Below, piece after piece: positions 41,801-50,698 of a DNA stretch of 64,000 nucleotides; position 1 is the stretch's first letter; each line of letters starts with the position of its first letter. Below the pieces are notes generated by a model. It ran no database searches, had not been told where the DNA came from, and saw only the letters and a list, made by a program, of their open reading frames with translations. The DNA lies in NCBI GenBank assembly GCA_016710645.1, contig JADJVI010000031.1, positions 1 to 64,000 on the forward strand, written 5' to 3'. Both the position numbers and the translations under genes were made by a program. Origin of the DNA: Actinomycetales bacterium (GTDB taxonomy: Bacteria > Actinomycetota > Actinomycetes > Actinomycetales > Dermatophilaceae).

Positions 41801-42061
41801 TCAGAGAGCGGCGGCCTTCTTGGCCATCGCGGACTTCTTGTTGGCCGCCTGGTTGGCGTGGATGACGCCCTTGGAGACGGCCTTGTCGAGCTTGCGGGAC
41901 GCGGCCTTGAGGGCCTCGGCCGCGGCATCCTTGTCGCCGCTCGCGGCGGCCTCGCGGAACTTGCGCACGCCGGTGCGCAGCTCGCTCTTGACCGCCTTGT
42001 TGCGCTCGGTGCGCTTCTCGTTGGTCTTGATGCGCTTGATCTGGGACTTAATGTTTGCCAC
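41801..42061 (-). CDS. rpsT: 30S ribosomal protein S20
   Basis: An 86-residue, Lys/Arg/Ala-rich 16S-binding protein. The start MANIKSQIKRIKTNEKRTERNKAVKS-type helix, and VSKGVIHANQAANKKSAMAKKA near the end, are characteristic. ATG 42061 is clear. It lies upstream (in its reading direction) of a strong terminator and normally neighbours holA, as here with one hydrolase gene between. The gap 42062-42253 carries a dispersed motif copy at 42087 and otherwise nothing clear. Confidence 0.98.
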   Translation of the reverse strand: MANIKSQIKRIKTNEKRTERNKAVKSELRTGVRKFREAAASGDKDAAAEALKAASRKLDKAVSKGVIHANQAANKKSAMAKKAAAL

Positions 42062-42253
42062 GTGTGAACTTTCTCGGTCGGTGCGGGTATGCCGTTAGAG
42101 GGCGGCAGACGCGGCTCGGGACCGGGCGTGGGGCACCCGTGGATGAGACGCGCTGGGTGATGCAACGTGCGCGCACGACCAGGCGCGCACGCAACTGCCG
42201 AGATTAGCAGTCGCCACGTGACCCTCCCAAACCGACGTTCTAGGCTGCCGTCC

Positions 42254-43087
42254 ATGACCAGCACGACGATCGGCGGACTTCGGTGCCACGACTGGGGCGG
42301 CGCGCCGGGTGCGCCGGCCCTGCTGCTGTTGCACGGTTTCTCGGACTCGGGACGGTGCTGGGTCGACGCGGTGGACCACTGGACGACTGACTTTCACGTG
42401 CTGACCGTCGATGCGCGCGGACACGGGCAGTCCGAGCGGTTCACCCCCTCGCAGCTGGCGAGTGGCCCGCAGGCGGTCATGGTCGAGGACATCGTGCAGT
42501 TGCTGGACTCCTGGCCAGCGCTTGCCGGGCGTCCGGTTGCCCTGGTCGGCCATTCGATGGGCGGCGGGGTCGCGTGTGAAGTGGCCCTGGCTCGCCCGGA
42601 CCGGGTCGCTGCCGTGGTCTTGGAAGATCCCGCCCTGGGGCCCTCCGACGGCACGACGGCTGGGCATGAGGGCGCCGTGCGGCGGGAATGGGGAGACGCG
42701 CAGGTGGCCCAACTGACCCGGTATGCCGTCGACCCCGCCTTCGCGACGGCCGAGGTGGCGCAGTTCGTGCGAACCTCCCCCGCTGTGGAGGCGCACGAGT
42801 GGCTCGCCGCCAAGCACCAGACCGACCTCGACATGACCGCGGGCGGACGCATCCGGCCAGAGCGTCCGTGGCGCCAGGCCGTTGCCGAGCTCACGGTGCC
42901 AACCCTCGTCGTGAGCGGCACTCGCGAGGTGATCTGGGAGCCGCAGGAGTGGGCGGCCCTGCAGGCGTGCGGCAACCCGGTCGTCGAGACCGCCGTGGTC
43001 GACGGCGCCGACCACTGTGTGCGACGCACCCGGCCGGAGGGCTTCTACGCCGTCGTCGACCCCTGGCTGCATCGCCACCTGCGCTGA
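42254..43087 (+). CDS. Alpha/beta hydrolase
   Basis: A 277-residue hydrolase. ALLLLHGFSDSGRCW near 23 forms the oxyanion loop. The nucleophile is in ALVGHSMGGGVACEVAL near 98. The catalytic acid candidate is in PTLVVSGTREVIWEPQEW, and His in VDGADHCVRRTRPEGFY near 258. The cap is about 60 residues. The substrate is unknown. TAGGCT (42241-42246) lies seven bases before ATG, hence leaderless. It is inserted between rpsT and holA and diverges from rpsT. Confidence 0.88.
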   Translation: MTSTTIGGLRCHDWGGAPGAPALLLLHGFSDSGRCWVDAVDHWTTDFHVLTVDARGHGQSERFTPSQLASGPQAVMVEDIVQLLDSWPALAGRPVALVGHSMGGGVACEVALARPDRVAAVVLEDPALGPSDGTTAGHEGAVRREWGDAQVAQLTRYAVDPAFATAEVAQFVRTSPAVEAHEWLAAKHQTDLDMTAGGRIRPERPWRQAVAELTVPTLVVSGTREVIWEPQEWAALQACGNPVVETAVVDGADHCVRRTRPEGFYAVVDPWLHRHLR

Positions 43088-43176
43088 CCGACCTGGTGCG
43101 CTGACAGTCCGCAGGTCGGCGCGACCGAGGACCTCAGCATCTGCCAGCGCTGTTCCTCCGCTCGCCAGCCGCTTAA

Positions 43177-44148
43177 TCAGGCGCGTCGGGCCGCCGAGCG
43201 CGCGCCGGTGATCGCGAGAACCGCCCGCTCAACAGCAAAAACCGGATCGCGACCTCCGCCCTTGACCTCGACATCGGCCGCAGCGACCGCCTGGATCGCG
43301 ACCCCCAGGCTCGGACCGTCCCACCCTCCGAGCGAACGCCGGGCCTTGTCGACCTGCCAGGGCGCCAGCCCCACCTGCTTGGCGACCGCGGCCGAGGACC
43401 CGCGACCGGCCGACCCCACCTTGACCAGGGTGCGTAGTTGCGAGGCGAGGACGGCGACGATCGGCACCGGGTCGACCCCGCTGGCAATGGCGTGTCGAAG
43501 CAACCGCAGCGCCTCGCCGGTTTGGCCGCCGATCGCCGCGTCGGCGACCCGGAAGCCGGTCGCCTCGACCTTGCCCCCGTGATAGGTCTCGACCACCCGG
43601 TCGTCGATGACGCCCTCGGTGTCGGCCACCAACTGGCTGCACGCCGAGGCCAGCTCGCGGATGTCCTTGCCGAGCGCCTCGACGAGCGCGTGCACTGCCT
43701 CCGGCGTCGCGCGGCGCCCCTGCCGACGGAACTCGTGGGTGACGAAATCCGTCTTGTCGCGGTCGTTCTTGATGGCGGGGCACTCGATCACCCTGGCGCC
43801 CGCGCCCTTCATCGCGTCGAGCACCTTCTTGCCGCGCATCCCCGACTTGTGCATGACGACGAGCATGAGATCCGGCGCAGGCGCCGCGATGTAGTGCAGC
43901 AGGTCGGTGACGAGATCGTCGGAGGCCTCATCGACGTCTTCGGCGACGATGACCTTGCTTCCTCCGAAGAGCGACGGACTCGCGTGCATCGCCAAGACCC
44001 CCGGCTCGTATGCCGTCGCCCGCACCGTGATCTTCTCGGCCTCCGGGTCGGCTTCGCGCGCCAAGGCGACCATGGACGCCAACGCTCGCTCGGCCAGCAC
44101 GCCTTCGGGCCCGGTGATGAGCACGAGCGGCGGCATGATCAGGGTCAC
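43177..44148 (-). CDS. holA: DNA polymerase III subunit delta
   Basis: The clamp-loader wrench subunit, about 323 residues. LVLITGPEGVLAERALASMV at the N-terminus corresponds to the inactive P-loop, with ATAYEPGVLAMHASPSLFGGSKVIVAEDV, the HYIAAPAPDLMLVVMH strand and the C-terminal collar LGLAPWQVDKARRSL-like region (as VGLAPWQVDKARRSLGGW). I start at GTG 44148 behind AAGG with eight-base spacing; ATG 44136 is the alternative. It diverges from the aminotransferase gene by 33 bases. Confidence 0.93.
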   Translation of the reverse strand: MTLIMPPLVLITGPEGVLAERALASMVALAREADPEAEKITVRATAYEPGVLAMHASPSLFGGSKVIVAEDVDEASDDLVTDLLHYIAAPAPDLMLVVMHKSGMRGKKVLDAMKGAGARVIECPAIKNDRDKTDFVTHEFRRQGRRATPEAVHALVEALGKDIRELASACSQLVADTEGVIDDRVVETYHGGKVEATGFRVADAAIGGQTGEALRLLRHAIASGVDPVPIVAVLASQLRTLVKVGSAGRGSSAAVAKQVGLAPWQVDKARRSLGGWDGPSLGVAIQAVAAADVEVKGGGRDPVFAVERAVLAITGARSAARRA

Positions 44149-44181
44149 GGGCCCTACCTTGCCACGGACCGGTGACACGGC

Positions 44182-45549
44182 ATGATGTCCGCCATGATCG
44201 ACCGCGCCCGGCTCGCAGCCCTCATGACCTCCGAACAAGCCCGCTTCGCCGCATCCCACCCGCGCTCCGCGGCGGCATACGGGAAGGCCACCCACCTGTT
44301 CGGCCGAGTGCCGATGACGTGGATGAACAAGATCGCCGGCGGCGTCCCGATCTACTTCGAGTCGGGCCGGGGCAACCGAGTGCGCGACATCGACGGCAAC
44401 GAGTACCTCGACTTCGCCCTCGGTGACACCGGCGCGATGGCCGGCCACTCCGCCCCTCCCGTTGTCGCCGCAGTGCGCCGTCGCGTGGAAGAACTCGGCG
44501 GCCTGACGACCATGCTGCCGACCGAGGATGCCGAATGGGTCGGCGCAGAGTTGTCGCGCCGGTTCGGGATGGACGTGTGGAGCTTCTCGCTCACCGCGAC
44601 CGACGCCAATCGGTGGGCGATCCGATTGGTCCGCGCGATCACCGGTCGGCCCAAGATCCTCGTCAACAGCTACTGCTACCACGGCTCTGTCGACGAGTCC
44701 CTGATCGTCGTCGGCCCGGACGGTGAGGGCACCAGCCGCCCTGGCAATGTCGGCTCCCCGGTCGACGTCACGATGACCAGCCGGGTGGCCGAGTTCAACG
44801 ACATCGAGGGGCTGGAGCGCCAGCTCGCCCATGGCGATGTCGCGGCCGTGCTCATGGAGCCTGCGCTGACCAATATCGGCATCGTGCTGCCCGACCCGGG
44901 CTACCTCGCCGCGGTTCGCGATCTGACTCGGCGCTGCGGCAGCCTGCTCATCATCGACGAAACGCACACCTTCTCGGCCGGCCCGGGTGGGATGACCCAG
45001 CGTGACGGGCTGGAGCCGGACGTCGTCGTCATCGGCAAGGCCATCGGCGGCGGCATCCCCACGGGTTCCTATGGCCTGTCGGCCGAGCTTGCCGCCCGAG
45101 TGCTCGCGCGGCGTGATCTCGACCTCGTCGACATGGGCGGCGTCGGCGGCACGCTCGCCGGCAACCCGTTGTCGGTGGCAGCCATGCGCGCCACCCTGGA
45201 GCACGTCCTCACCGACGAGGCATTCGTCGGGATGATCGATGTGGCGACCGGGTTCACGGCGGGCGTTCAGAAGCTCATCGACCACTACGAGTTGCCGTGG
45301 GCGATCAACCAACTCGGCGCCCGCTCGGAGTACCGCTTCGCGACGCCGTATCCCCGCAACGGCACCGAGGCCGCGGCCTCGGCTGACGGCGAGCTGGAGG
45401 ACTACCTGCACCTCTACCTCGCCAACCGGGGCATCCTGCTCACGCCGTTCCACAACATGGCGCTCATGTGTCCGACGACGACGTCGGCGGATGTCGAGCG
45501 GCACCACGAGGTCTTCGACGAGGCGCTCGCGACACTCCCTCGCGTCTAG
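44182..45549 (+). CDS. Class III aminotransferase (glutamate-1-semialdehyde aminomutase-like)
   Basis: A PLP-dependent fold-type I enzyme of 455 residues. IYFESGRGNRVRDIDGNEYLDFALGDTGAMAGH at 55-87, FSLTATDANRWAIRLVRAITGRPKIL, LLIIDETHTFSAGPGG (PLP Asp) near 255, and VVVIGKAIGGGIPTGSYG with the PLP Lys near 281 are visible. The usual 'SGTEA' loop reads LTATDAN, so the substrate probably differs from HemL. Three ATGs lie at the start (44182, 44185, 44194); I take the first. It is monocistronic and faces the helicase gene. Confidence 0.88.
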   Translation: MMSAMIDRARLAALMTSEQARFAASHPRSAAAYGKATHLFGRVPMTWMNKIAGGVPIYFESGRGNRVRDIDGNEYLDFALGDTGAMAGHSAPPVVAAVRRRVEELGGLTTMLPTEDAEWVGAELSRRFGMDVWSFSLTATDANRWAIRLVRAITGRPKILVNSYCYHGSVDESLIVVGPDGEGTSRPGNVGSPVDVTMTSRVAEFNDIEGLERQLAHGDVAAVLMEPALTNIGIVLPDPGYLAAVRDLTRRCGSLLIIDETHTFSAGPGGMTQRDGLEPDVVVIGKAIGGGIPTGSYGLSAELAARVLARRDLDLVDMGGVGGTLAGNPLSVAAMRATLEHVLTDEAFVGMIDVATGFTAGVQKLIDHYELPWAINQLGARSEYRFATPYPRNGTEAAASADGELEDYLHLYLANRGILLTPFHNMALMCPTTTSADVERHHEVFDEALATLPRV

Positions 45550-45586
45550 CCCTGGTCTCGCGCCGAGGCAAAGCCGGCAGCTCGGA

Positions 45587-47830
45587 TCAGAAGCCGAGCT
45601 GCGGGTCGCCGAGTTCGAGACCGAGCGCGGCCAGCCGGGCGCGGATCACCTCTTCGTCGAGCTCGAGCTGCTCGACGAGATCGTCGATGTCGACCCCGAT
45701 CCGCACCCCGTCGTGCAGTTCCTTGTCCTCGGCGGCCGTCCACGCGTGACCGGAGACGACGGCGGTGCGCACCGACGGTGGGGATGGTGGCGGGCCGGCC
45801 ACCGGGCGCGGGTCGACGTCGGCCGAGGGGTCGACCAGCGGACCACCACCGAGGGCTCGTGCTCCCGGCTCCAGCACCGGCAACGGATCCGGCGCCGACT
45901 CGTCCAGCCGAGCCAGCGCCCCGAGCACCAGCTCCCGATTCGTCGTCGGCCAGAACGGCGGCAGCGAGCGCTGGAGGAACCCGGCATACCGAGCCGTCAT
46001 GAGCCGGGAGTCCAGGAAGGCGACCACCCCGCGGTCGTCCGAGCGCCGCACCAGCCGCCCGGCCCCCTGGGCCAGGCGCAGCGCGGCGTGCGTCGCCGAC
46101 ACCGCCATGAAGCCATTGCCGCCCATCCGGGCGATCGCCTGGGTGCGCGCTGAGGCGAGCGGGTCGTCGGGCCGCGGGAAGGGGATCCGGTCGATGACGA
46201 CGAGTTGGCACGCCGAGCCGGGCACATCGACGCCCTGCCACAGGCTGAGCGTGCCGAACAGGCAGGTGCTCGCCTCCCGCGCGAATTCCCGCACCAGAGT
46301 GCCGAGTTGGTCCTCGCCCTGGCATCGGATGGTGATCGGTATGCCGTCCCGCTCGAACCGCGCGCGCAGCTCCTCGGTCGCCGCCTGCGCTGCCCGCATC
46401 GAGGAGAACAGACCCAGCGTGCGGCCTCCTGCGGCGCGCACCAGGGCGTCCAGCTCGTCCATCGCCGCTGGGGAGCCACCGTCTCGGCCGGGGGCCGGCA
46501 GGTGTGCGGCGACATAGGCAATGGCTTGGCGGGGGTAGTCGAAGGGGCTGCCGACGTCGAGACCCTCCCACTCCGGAGCGCCCTCCCCGCGCATCCCCAG
46601 CGTCCCCGCGACCGCGTCGAAAGAGCCACCCAACTCCAGGGTCGCCGACGTCATGACGACCACTCGTTCGGCGAGCACCTTGTCGCGGACCAGTAGGGCC
46701 ACGCTCATCGGCGCGACGCGCAGCACCGACCCCCGACGGGGTTCCTGGGAGAGCCAGACGACGTCGAGTTCGCGCTCTTCCAGCAAGCGGGCACAGGTGT
46801 CGAAGAGATCGTCGACCGCGGCCCGCGCGACCTGCAGCGCCCCGTCGACCGGCTCGCCCTGCTCGGGCTTGAGCTCGCTCTGCATAGTGCGCGCGACGTC
46901 GCGGATCCGCGTGACGGCCAGCACCAGGTTGTCCGGCAGCGCCATGACCCGCCCCTCGGGCGCCTGCTCAAGCACTCCGTCCAGCAGCGCGGCGGCGTCC
47001 TCCAGGTCAGGCCCTCGCTCACTGCGTTTGCCCACTCGTCGAGCCGCGGCGACGACCAGTCCCGAGGTCAGCTCATCAGTGATCGTCGAGGTGACCCGAT
47101 CGACGAGTTCGTGGGCCTCGTCGACGATGAGCAGGTCGTGCTCGGGCAGCATCTGCCGGCCCTCGAACGAGTCGATCGCCATGAACGAGTGGTTGGTCAC
47201 GACGACATCGACGTCCTCGGCAGCCGCCCGAGACCGCTCGACGAAGCACTCGGCGGCCATCGGGCACTTGCTCCCGAGACATTCATGGGCCGACACCGAG
47301 ACCTGTCGCCAGGCTCGCTCGCTCACCCCCGGCACCAACTCGTCGCGATCGCCGGACTCGGTCAGCTCGGCCCAGGCGCGCAGCCGCACCACCTCATGAC
47401 CCAACCGGGAGGTCGCCTGATCCACCTCGCCCACCGAGATGAGCACGTCATCGTCGTCGGGGAAGCCGCCGTCGAGTTTGTGCAGGCACAGGTAATTGCG
47501 CCGCCCCTTGACCATGGCAAAGGTCGGGCGTCGCCCGAGCAGTGGGGTCAGCGCGGTCGCCAGGCGTGGCAGGTCGCGGTCGATGATCTGGGCCTGCAGT
47601 GCGAGGGTTGCGGTGGCGACGATCGCGGGACGGCCGGTGTCCATGGCATGGCGCACGGCGGGCACGAGATAGCCCAGCGACTTGCCGGTGCCTGTTCCAG
47701 CCTGCACGAGCAAGTGCCGTTTGCGTTCGAGGGCCTCGGCGACTGCCTCCACCATGCGCACCTGACCCGGACGCTCCACGCCTCCCACTCCCGCGACGGC
47801 AGCGCGCAGCAGGGCATCGAGGGTGGCCAC
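45587..47830 (-). CDS. DinG/XPD-like ATP-dependent DNA helicase
   Basis: A superfamily 2 helicase of 747 residues. Q-like region RPGQVRMVEAVAEALE, Walker A QAGTGTGKSLGYL near 45, Walker B LLIVDEAHELVD near 245, and later motifs GLFSSMRAAQAA, ATCLFGTLSLWQGVDVPG and GAGRLVRRSDDRG. Cys residues LGSKCPMAAEC lie where DinG has its Fe-S cluster, but only some of the four are obvious. I choose GTG 47830 because TACAGT lies six bases upstream and homologues begin near VATLDALL; ATG 47911 would add 27 unmatched residues. A C-terminal acidic tail follows residue 640. Confidence 0.9.
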   Translation of the reverse strand: MATLDALLRAAVAGVGGVERPGQVRMVEAVAEALERKRHLLVQAGTGTGKSLGYLVPAVRHAMDTGRPAIVATATLALQAQIIDRDLPRLATALTPLLGRRPTFAMVKGRRNYLCLHKLDGGFPDDDDVLISVGEVDQATSRLGHEVVRLRAWAELTESGDRDELVPGVSERAWRQVSVSAHECLGSKCPMAAECFVERSRAAAEDVDVVVTNHSFMAIDSFEGRQMLPEHDLLIVDEAHELVDRVTSTITDELTSGLVVAAARRVGKRSERGPDLEDAAALLDGVLEQAPEGRVMALPDNLVLAVTRIRDVARTMQSELKPEQGEPVDGALQVARAAVDDLFDTCARLLEERELDVVWLSQEPRRGSVLRVAPMSVALLVRDKVLAERVVVMTSATLELGGSFDAVAGTLGMRGEGAPEWEGLDVGSPFDYPRQAIAYVAAHLPAPGRDGGSPAAMDELDALVRAAGGRTLGLFSSMRAAQAATEELRARFERDGIPITIRCQGEDQLGTLVREFAREASTCLFGTLSLWQGVDVPGSACQLVVIDRIPFPRPDDPLASARTQAIARMGGNGFMAVSATHAALRLAQGAGRLVRRSDDRGVVAFLDSRLMTARYAGFLQRSLPPFWPTTNRELVLGALARLDESAPDPLPVLEPGARALGGGPLVDPSADVDPRPVAGPPPSPPSVRTAVVSGHAWTAAEDKELHDGVRIGVDIDDLVEQLELDEEVIRARLAALGLELGDPQLGF

Positions 47831-47937
47831 CGCGCCACTGTATGCCGTGCTGCCGCACCGGCCGGGCAGCAGTCCCCGGGTGAGCCGCGGGAAATCGGAG
47901 GCACCCGGCATACCGGGACAGGTAGCCTGTCGCGCTT

Positions 47938-49191
47938 GTGAGCCGACTTCGCGAACGCATCCTGCCGCGACGCCTCGGCCGCGATTTCAGCTTCCTGGTC
48001 TCATCCTCCTGGGTGAGCAATATCGGCGACGGTTTCGAGCTGGCCGCTGGGCCGCTGCTTGTCGCGTCGGTGACCCGCGATCCCGTGCTCGTCGCGATGG
48101 CGGCGCTGCTCCAACGGCTGCCGTGGGTGCTTTTCGGCCTGTATGCCGGCGCGCTCGCCGACCGCTACGACCGGCGTCGCATCGTCATGGGCGTCGACCT
48201 CACCCGCGCGGTGATCCTCGCCATCCTCAGTGCGACGATCCTCACCGGACACGTGCAGGTGTGGATCGTCCTCGTCGCGATCTTCCTGCTCGGGGTAGCC
48301 GAGACCTTCGCCGACACCACGTCATCGACCTTGCTGCCGATGGTCGTCGAGCGGGCCGACCTCGGGATCGCCAATGCCCGGCTGCAGACCGGCTTCCTCA
48401 CCATGAACCAACTCGCCGGTCCGCCGATCGGGGCGGCGCTGTTCGCTCTCGGTGCCGCCGTGCCCTTTGTCGCGCAAGCGGTGTGTGTCGCCGCGGGGGC
48501 GCTAATGGTGGGCAAGATGTCGGTCGGGCGGCCGCGGGTGCTCAGCCAGGAGCCGCCGCGGCGGGTGCGGGAGGACATCGCCACCGGGTTCCGCTGGCTG
48601 TGGGGGCATGCCGCGGTGCGGACCCTGGCGCTGACGATCCTCACCTTCAACATCACCTTCGGGGCGGCCTGGTCGGTGCTCGTGCTCTACGCCACCGACC
48701 ACCTCGGGATGGGCGAGGTGGGCTTCGGGCTACTGACGACGATCAGTGCGGTCGGGGGGTTGCTCGGCACGGCGTCCTACGGCTGGCTGGAGCAACGCGT
48801 GGCACTCGGCACCATCATGCGCGGCGGGCTCATCATCGAGACGCTCACCCATTTGGGCCTGGCCCTCACGACCTCACCGCTGGTCGCGATGGTGATCTTC
48901 TTCTGCTTCGGGGCGCATGCCTTCATCTGGGGTACGACGGCTCGAACGGTGCGCCAACGCGCGGTGCCCGAACACATCCAGGGCCGGGTCGGCAGCGTCT
49001 ACATGCTGGGGATGATGGGCGGCTTGGTCGTGGGTCAGGCGTTGGGCGGGCCGATCGCCAGCACTTTCGGGCTCATCGGGCCGTTCTGGTTCGCCTTCGG
49101 CGGGTCTGCGGTGATCCTCGCGCTCATCTGGCGGCAGTTGCCAGCCATTGCCCATGCTCCGGATCCTGCTGCCGACACTCCGGCACCCTGA
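47938..49191 (+). CDS. MFS transporter, exporter type
   Basis: A 417-residue permease with twelve predicted helices. The motif A loop GALADRYDRRRIVMGVDLTRA near 72-92 is present, and the C-half loop VRQRAVPEHIQGRVGSVYMLG near 325 is typical of the EntS/DHA3 group that exports siderophores or drugs. The substrate is not predictable. GTG 47938 is nine bases after TAGCCT (47923-47928), suggesting a leaderless message. It diverges from the helicase gene across a 107-base region with one motif copy. Confidence 0.88.
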   Translation: MSRLRERILPRRLGRDFSFLVSSSWVSNIGDGFELAAGPLLVASVTRDPVLVAMAALLQRLPWVLFGLYAGALADRYDRRRIVMGVDLTRAVILAILSATILTGHVQVWIVLVAIFLLGVAETFADTTSSTLLPMVVERADLGIANARLQTGFLTMNQLAGPPIGAALFALGAAVPFVAQAVCVAAGALMVGKMSVGRPRVLSQEPPRRVREDIATGFRWLWGHAAVRTLALTILTFNITFGAAWSVLVLYATDHLGMGEVGFGLLTTISAVGGLLGTASYGWLEQRVALGTIMRGGLIIETLTHLGLALTTSPLVAMVIFFCFGAHAFIWGTTARTVRQRAVPEHIQGRVGSVYMLGMMGGLVVGQALGGPIASTFGLIGPFWFAFGGSAVILALIWRQLPAIAHAPDPAADTPAP

Positions 49192-49206
49192 CATTGGCGG
49201 GTTTTG

Positions 49207-49234
49207 GTGCCGGTGGGGGCCTTCGTACCGGCGC
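49207..49234. terminator. Short hairpin between convergent genes
   Basis: GTGCCGGT (49207-49214) and ACCGGCGC (49227-49234) pair with one G-T wobble, 12-base loop. It follows the MFS stop and precedes the convergent coiled-coil gene end. TTTT sits on its left side, which would follow the stem on the minus strand transcript. Confidence 0.5.
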
Positions 49235-49238
49235 GCGC

Positions 49239-50579
49239 TCAGTACCAGTGCGGGGACCGCGCCTGCCAGGCCGCCCAGGCCTGACAGGGCGTGCCATAGC
49301 GGCCCTTGATGTAGCCCAGCCCCCAGGTGATCTGGGTCGACGGGTTGACCAGCCAGTCGGCCCCGGCGCTGGCCATCTTGCTGCCAGGCAGAGATTGCGG
49401 GATGCCATAGGCATCGGAAGTCGGATTGTCGGCCGACCATGACCAGCTGCTCTCGTTGAGCCACAAGGAATCCAGGCAGGACCACTGATCGGTGCCGAAC
49501 CCGAAGTTGGGCATGAGTTGCTGGGCGACGGTCCGCGGGTTGCGCTGCATCCAGGCCAGGCTCGATCCGGTGGATCCCGACGACGAGCTTGACGTGCTCG
49601 AGGATGTGCCGGCGGTGCCGGATCCCGTCGAGGACGGTGCCGCCGGTGTGGACGCCGCCGCGGGACGCTGCATCAGCGACTTCGCGGCGGCTGCCGCAGC
49701 TGCTGCAGCCGCAGCGGCGCGTTGCTGCTCGGCCCGCTGCTGTTCCAGACGCTGCTGTTCCAGACGCTGCTGTTCCAGACGCTGCTGTTCGGCCCGCGCG
49801 GCCGCCTCCCGCGCCAAGCCGTCCAGCCGCTGTTGCTGAATCTCCTGCGAGGTTCCGACGAGTACGGCGAGTTGGGCGGTGAGTGCCTGCTGTCGAGCCG
49901 AGAGACTGGCGACCTGATCCGAGGCAGTACTGAGTTCAGCATCGAGCTGCGCCTTCGCCTGAGCGGACTCTTGCGCCACTTGGGTCAGCCGCTGGGCCCG
50001 ATCCTGGGCGATGGCCCGGGTCGAGTCAGCCACACCGGCCAACAACCGGGCGTCCCGAAGCTGCCGATCGACCAAGTCGGCCGAGTCGTCGAGGAATTGG
50101 GCCATGTCCAGGACTTTGTCCGGGCCGGCCGCCAGGATGCGGAGCAGTTCCTGCTGACCAGTGCCGCCACCCTGTTCGTAGGCCGCCGCGGCCAGGCGGC
50201 CCACGGCGTCGCCGGCTTGCTGGGCCGCCTCGGCGGCGCCGTCCGCTGCCAGTTGCGCGGTAGCGGCCGCGGCGGTGGCGTCTTCTTCGGCGGCCTGCGC
50301 GATCGCGTAGGCCTTCGCAGCATTGCTCACCGCTCGTTGCACGGTTGCTAGCTGCGCAGCTCCCTGCTGATACTCGGAATCGAGGGCCGCGATGCGCGCC
50401 TGCTGGTCGGTGACGGCGGCTTTCGCGGCATCGACCTGGGCTTGGGACGGCGTGTTCGGTGACGTATCAGCATGCGCGAGACCGGCGTAACTCACCAGCA
50501 CGAGCGCGGCCACCAGGCCGGACAGGGTCGCGCGGGCGCGGCCAACTGCTCGGCCGGACCGCTGCGAACGCGACAACAT
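49239..50579 (-). CDS. Secreted coiled-coil protein with transglycosylase-like C-terminal domain
   Basis: A 446-residue exported protein. The signal peptide (RATLSGLVAALVLVSYAGLAHA) ends near residue 38. Residues 45-300 form a long coiled coil rich in Ala/Gln, including five EQQR[LA] repeats and a run of Ala. A Ser/Thr/Gly linker follows. The last 100 residues have LWLNESSWSWSADNPTSDAYGIPQSLPGSKMASAG and QITWGLGYIKGRYGTPCQAW, the lysozyme-like fold of aggregation-promoting/Rpf-like proteins, with Glu as the likely catalytic residue. It resembles NlpC-partner hydrolases acting on peptidoglycan during division. ATG 50579 follows GGTGGAGG. Confidence 0.85.
   Translation of the reverse strand: MLSRSQRSGRAVGRARATLSGLVAALVLVSYAGLAHADTSPNTPSQAQVDAAKAAVTDQQARIAALDSEYQQGAAQLATVQRAVSNAAKAYAIAQAAEEDATAAAATAQLAADGAAEAAQQAGDAVGRLAAAAYEQGGGTGQQELLRILAAGPDKVLDMAQFLDDSADLVDRQLRDARLLAGVADSTRAIAQDRAQRLTQVAQESAQAKAQLDAELSTASDQVASLSARQQALTAQLAVLVGTSQEIQQQRLDGLAREAAARAEQQRLEQQRLEQQRLEQQRAEQQRAAAAAAAAAAAAKSLMQRPAAASTPAAPSSTGSGTAGTSSSTSSSSSGSTGSSLAWMQRNPRTVAQQLMPNFGFGTDQWSCLDSLWLNESSWSWSADNPTSDAYGIPQSLPGSKMASAGADWLVNPSTQITWGLGYIKGRYGTPCQAWAAWQARSPHWY
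49726..49800 (-). repeat. 15-base tandem repeat inside the coiled-coil gene
   Basis: Five 15-base units, the middle three (49741-49785) identical TGTTCCAGACGCTGC, flanked by variants with TCGGCCCG. They encode the EQQRL repeats. Unit number may vary between strains by slippage without breaking the frame. Confidence 0.85.
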
Positions 50580-50698
50580 CCATCCTCCACCGTGGAACGT
50601 TGCCCCCACGGTAGCCAGATGTAACCAATTGCACCATAGGCACAAGCACCACTCTGGCCTCGCAAGACACGCCGTCCGGTGTGTCGTGCTCAGTGCGC

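Noticed and set aside
49726..49800. CRISPR array
   Set aside because: The repeats are contiguous 15-base units inside a coding frame, without spacers.
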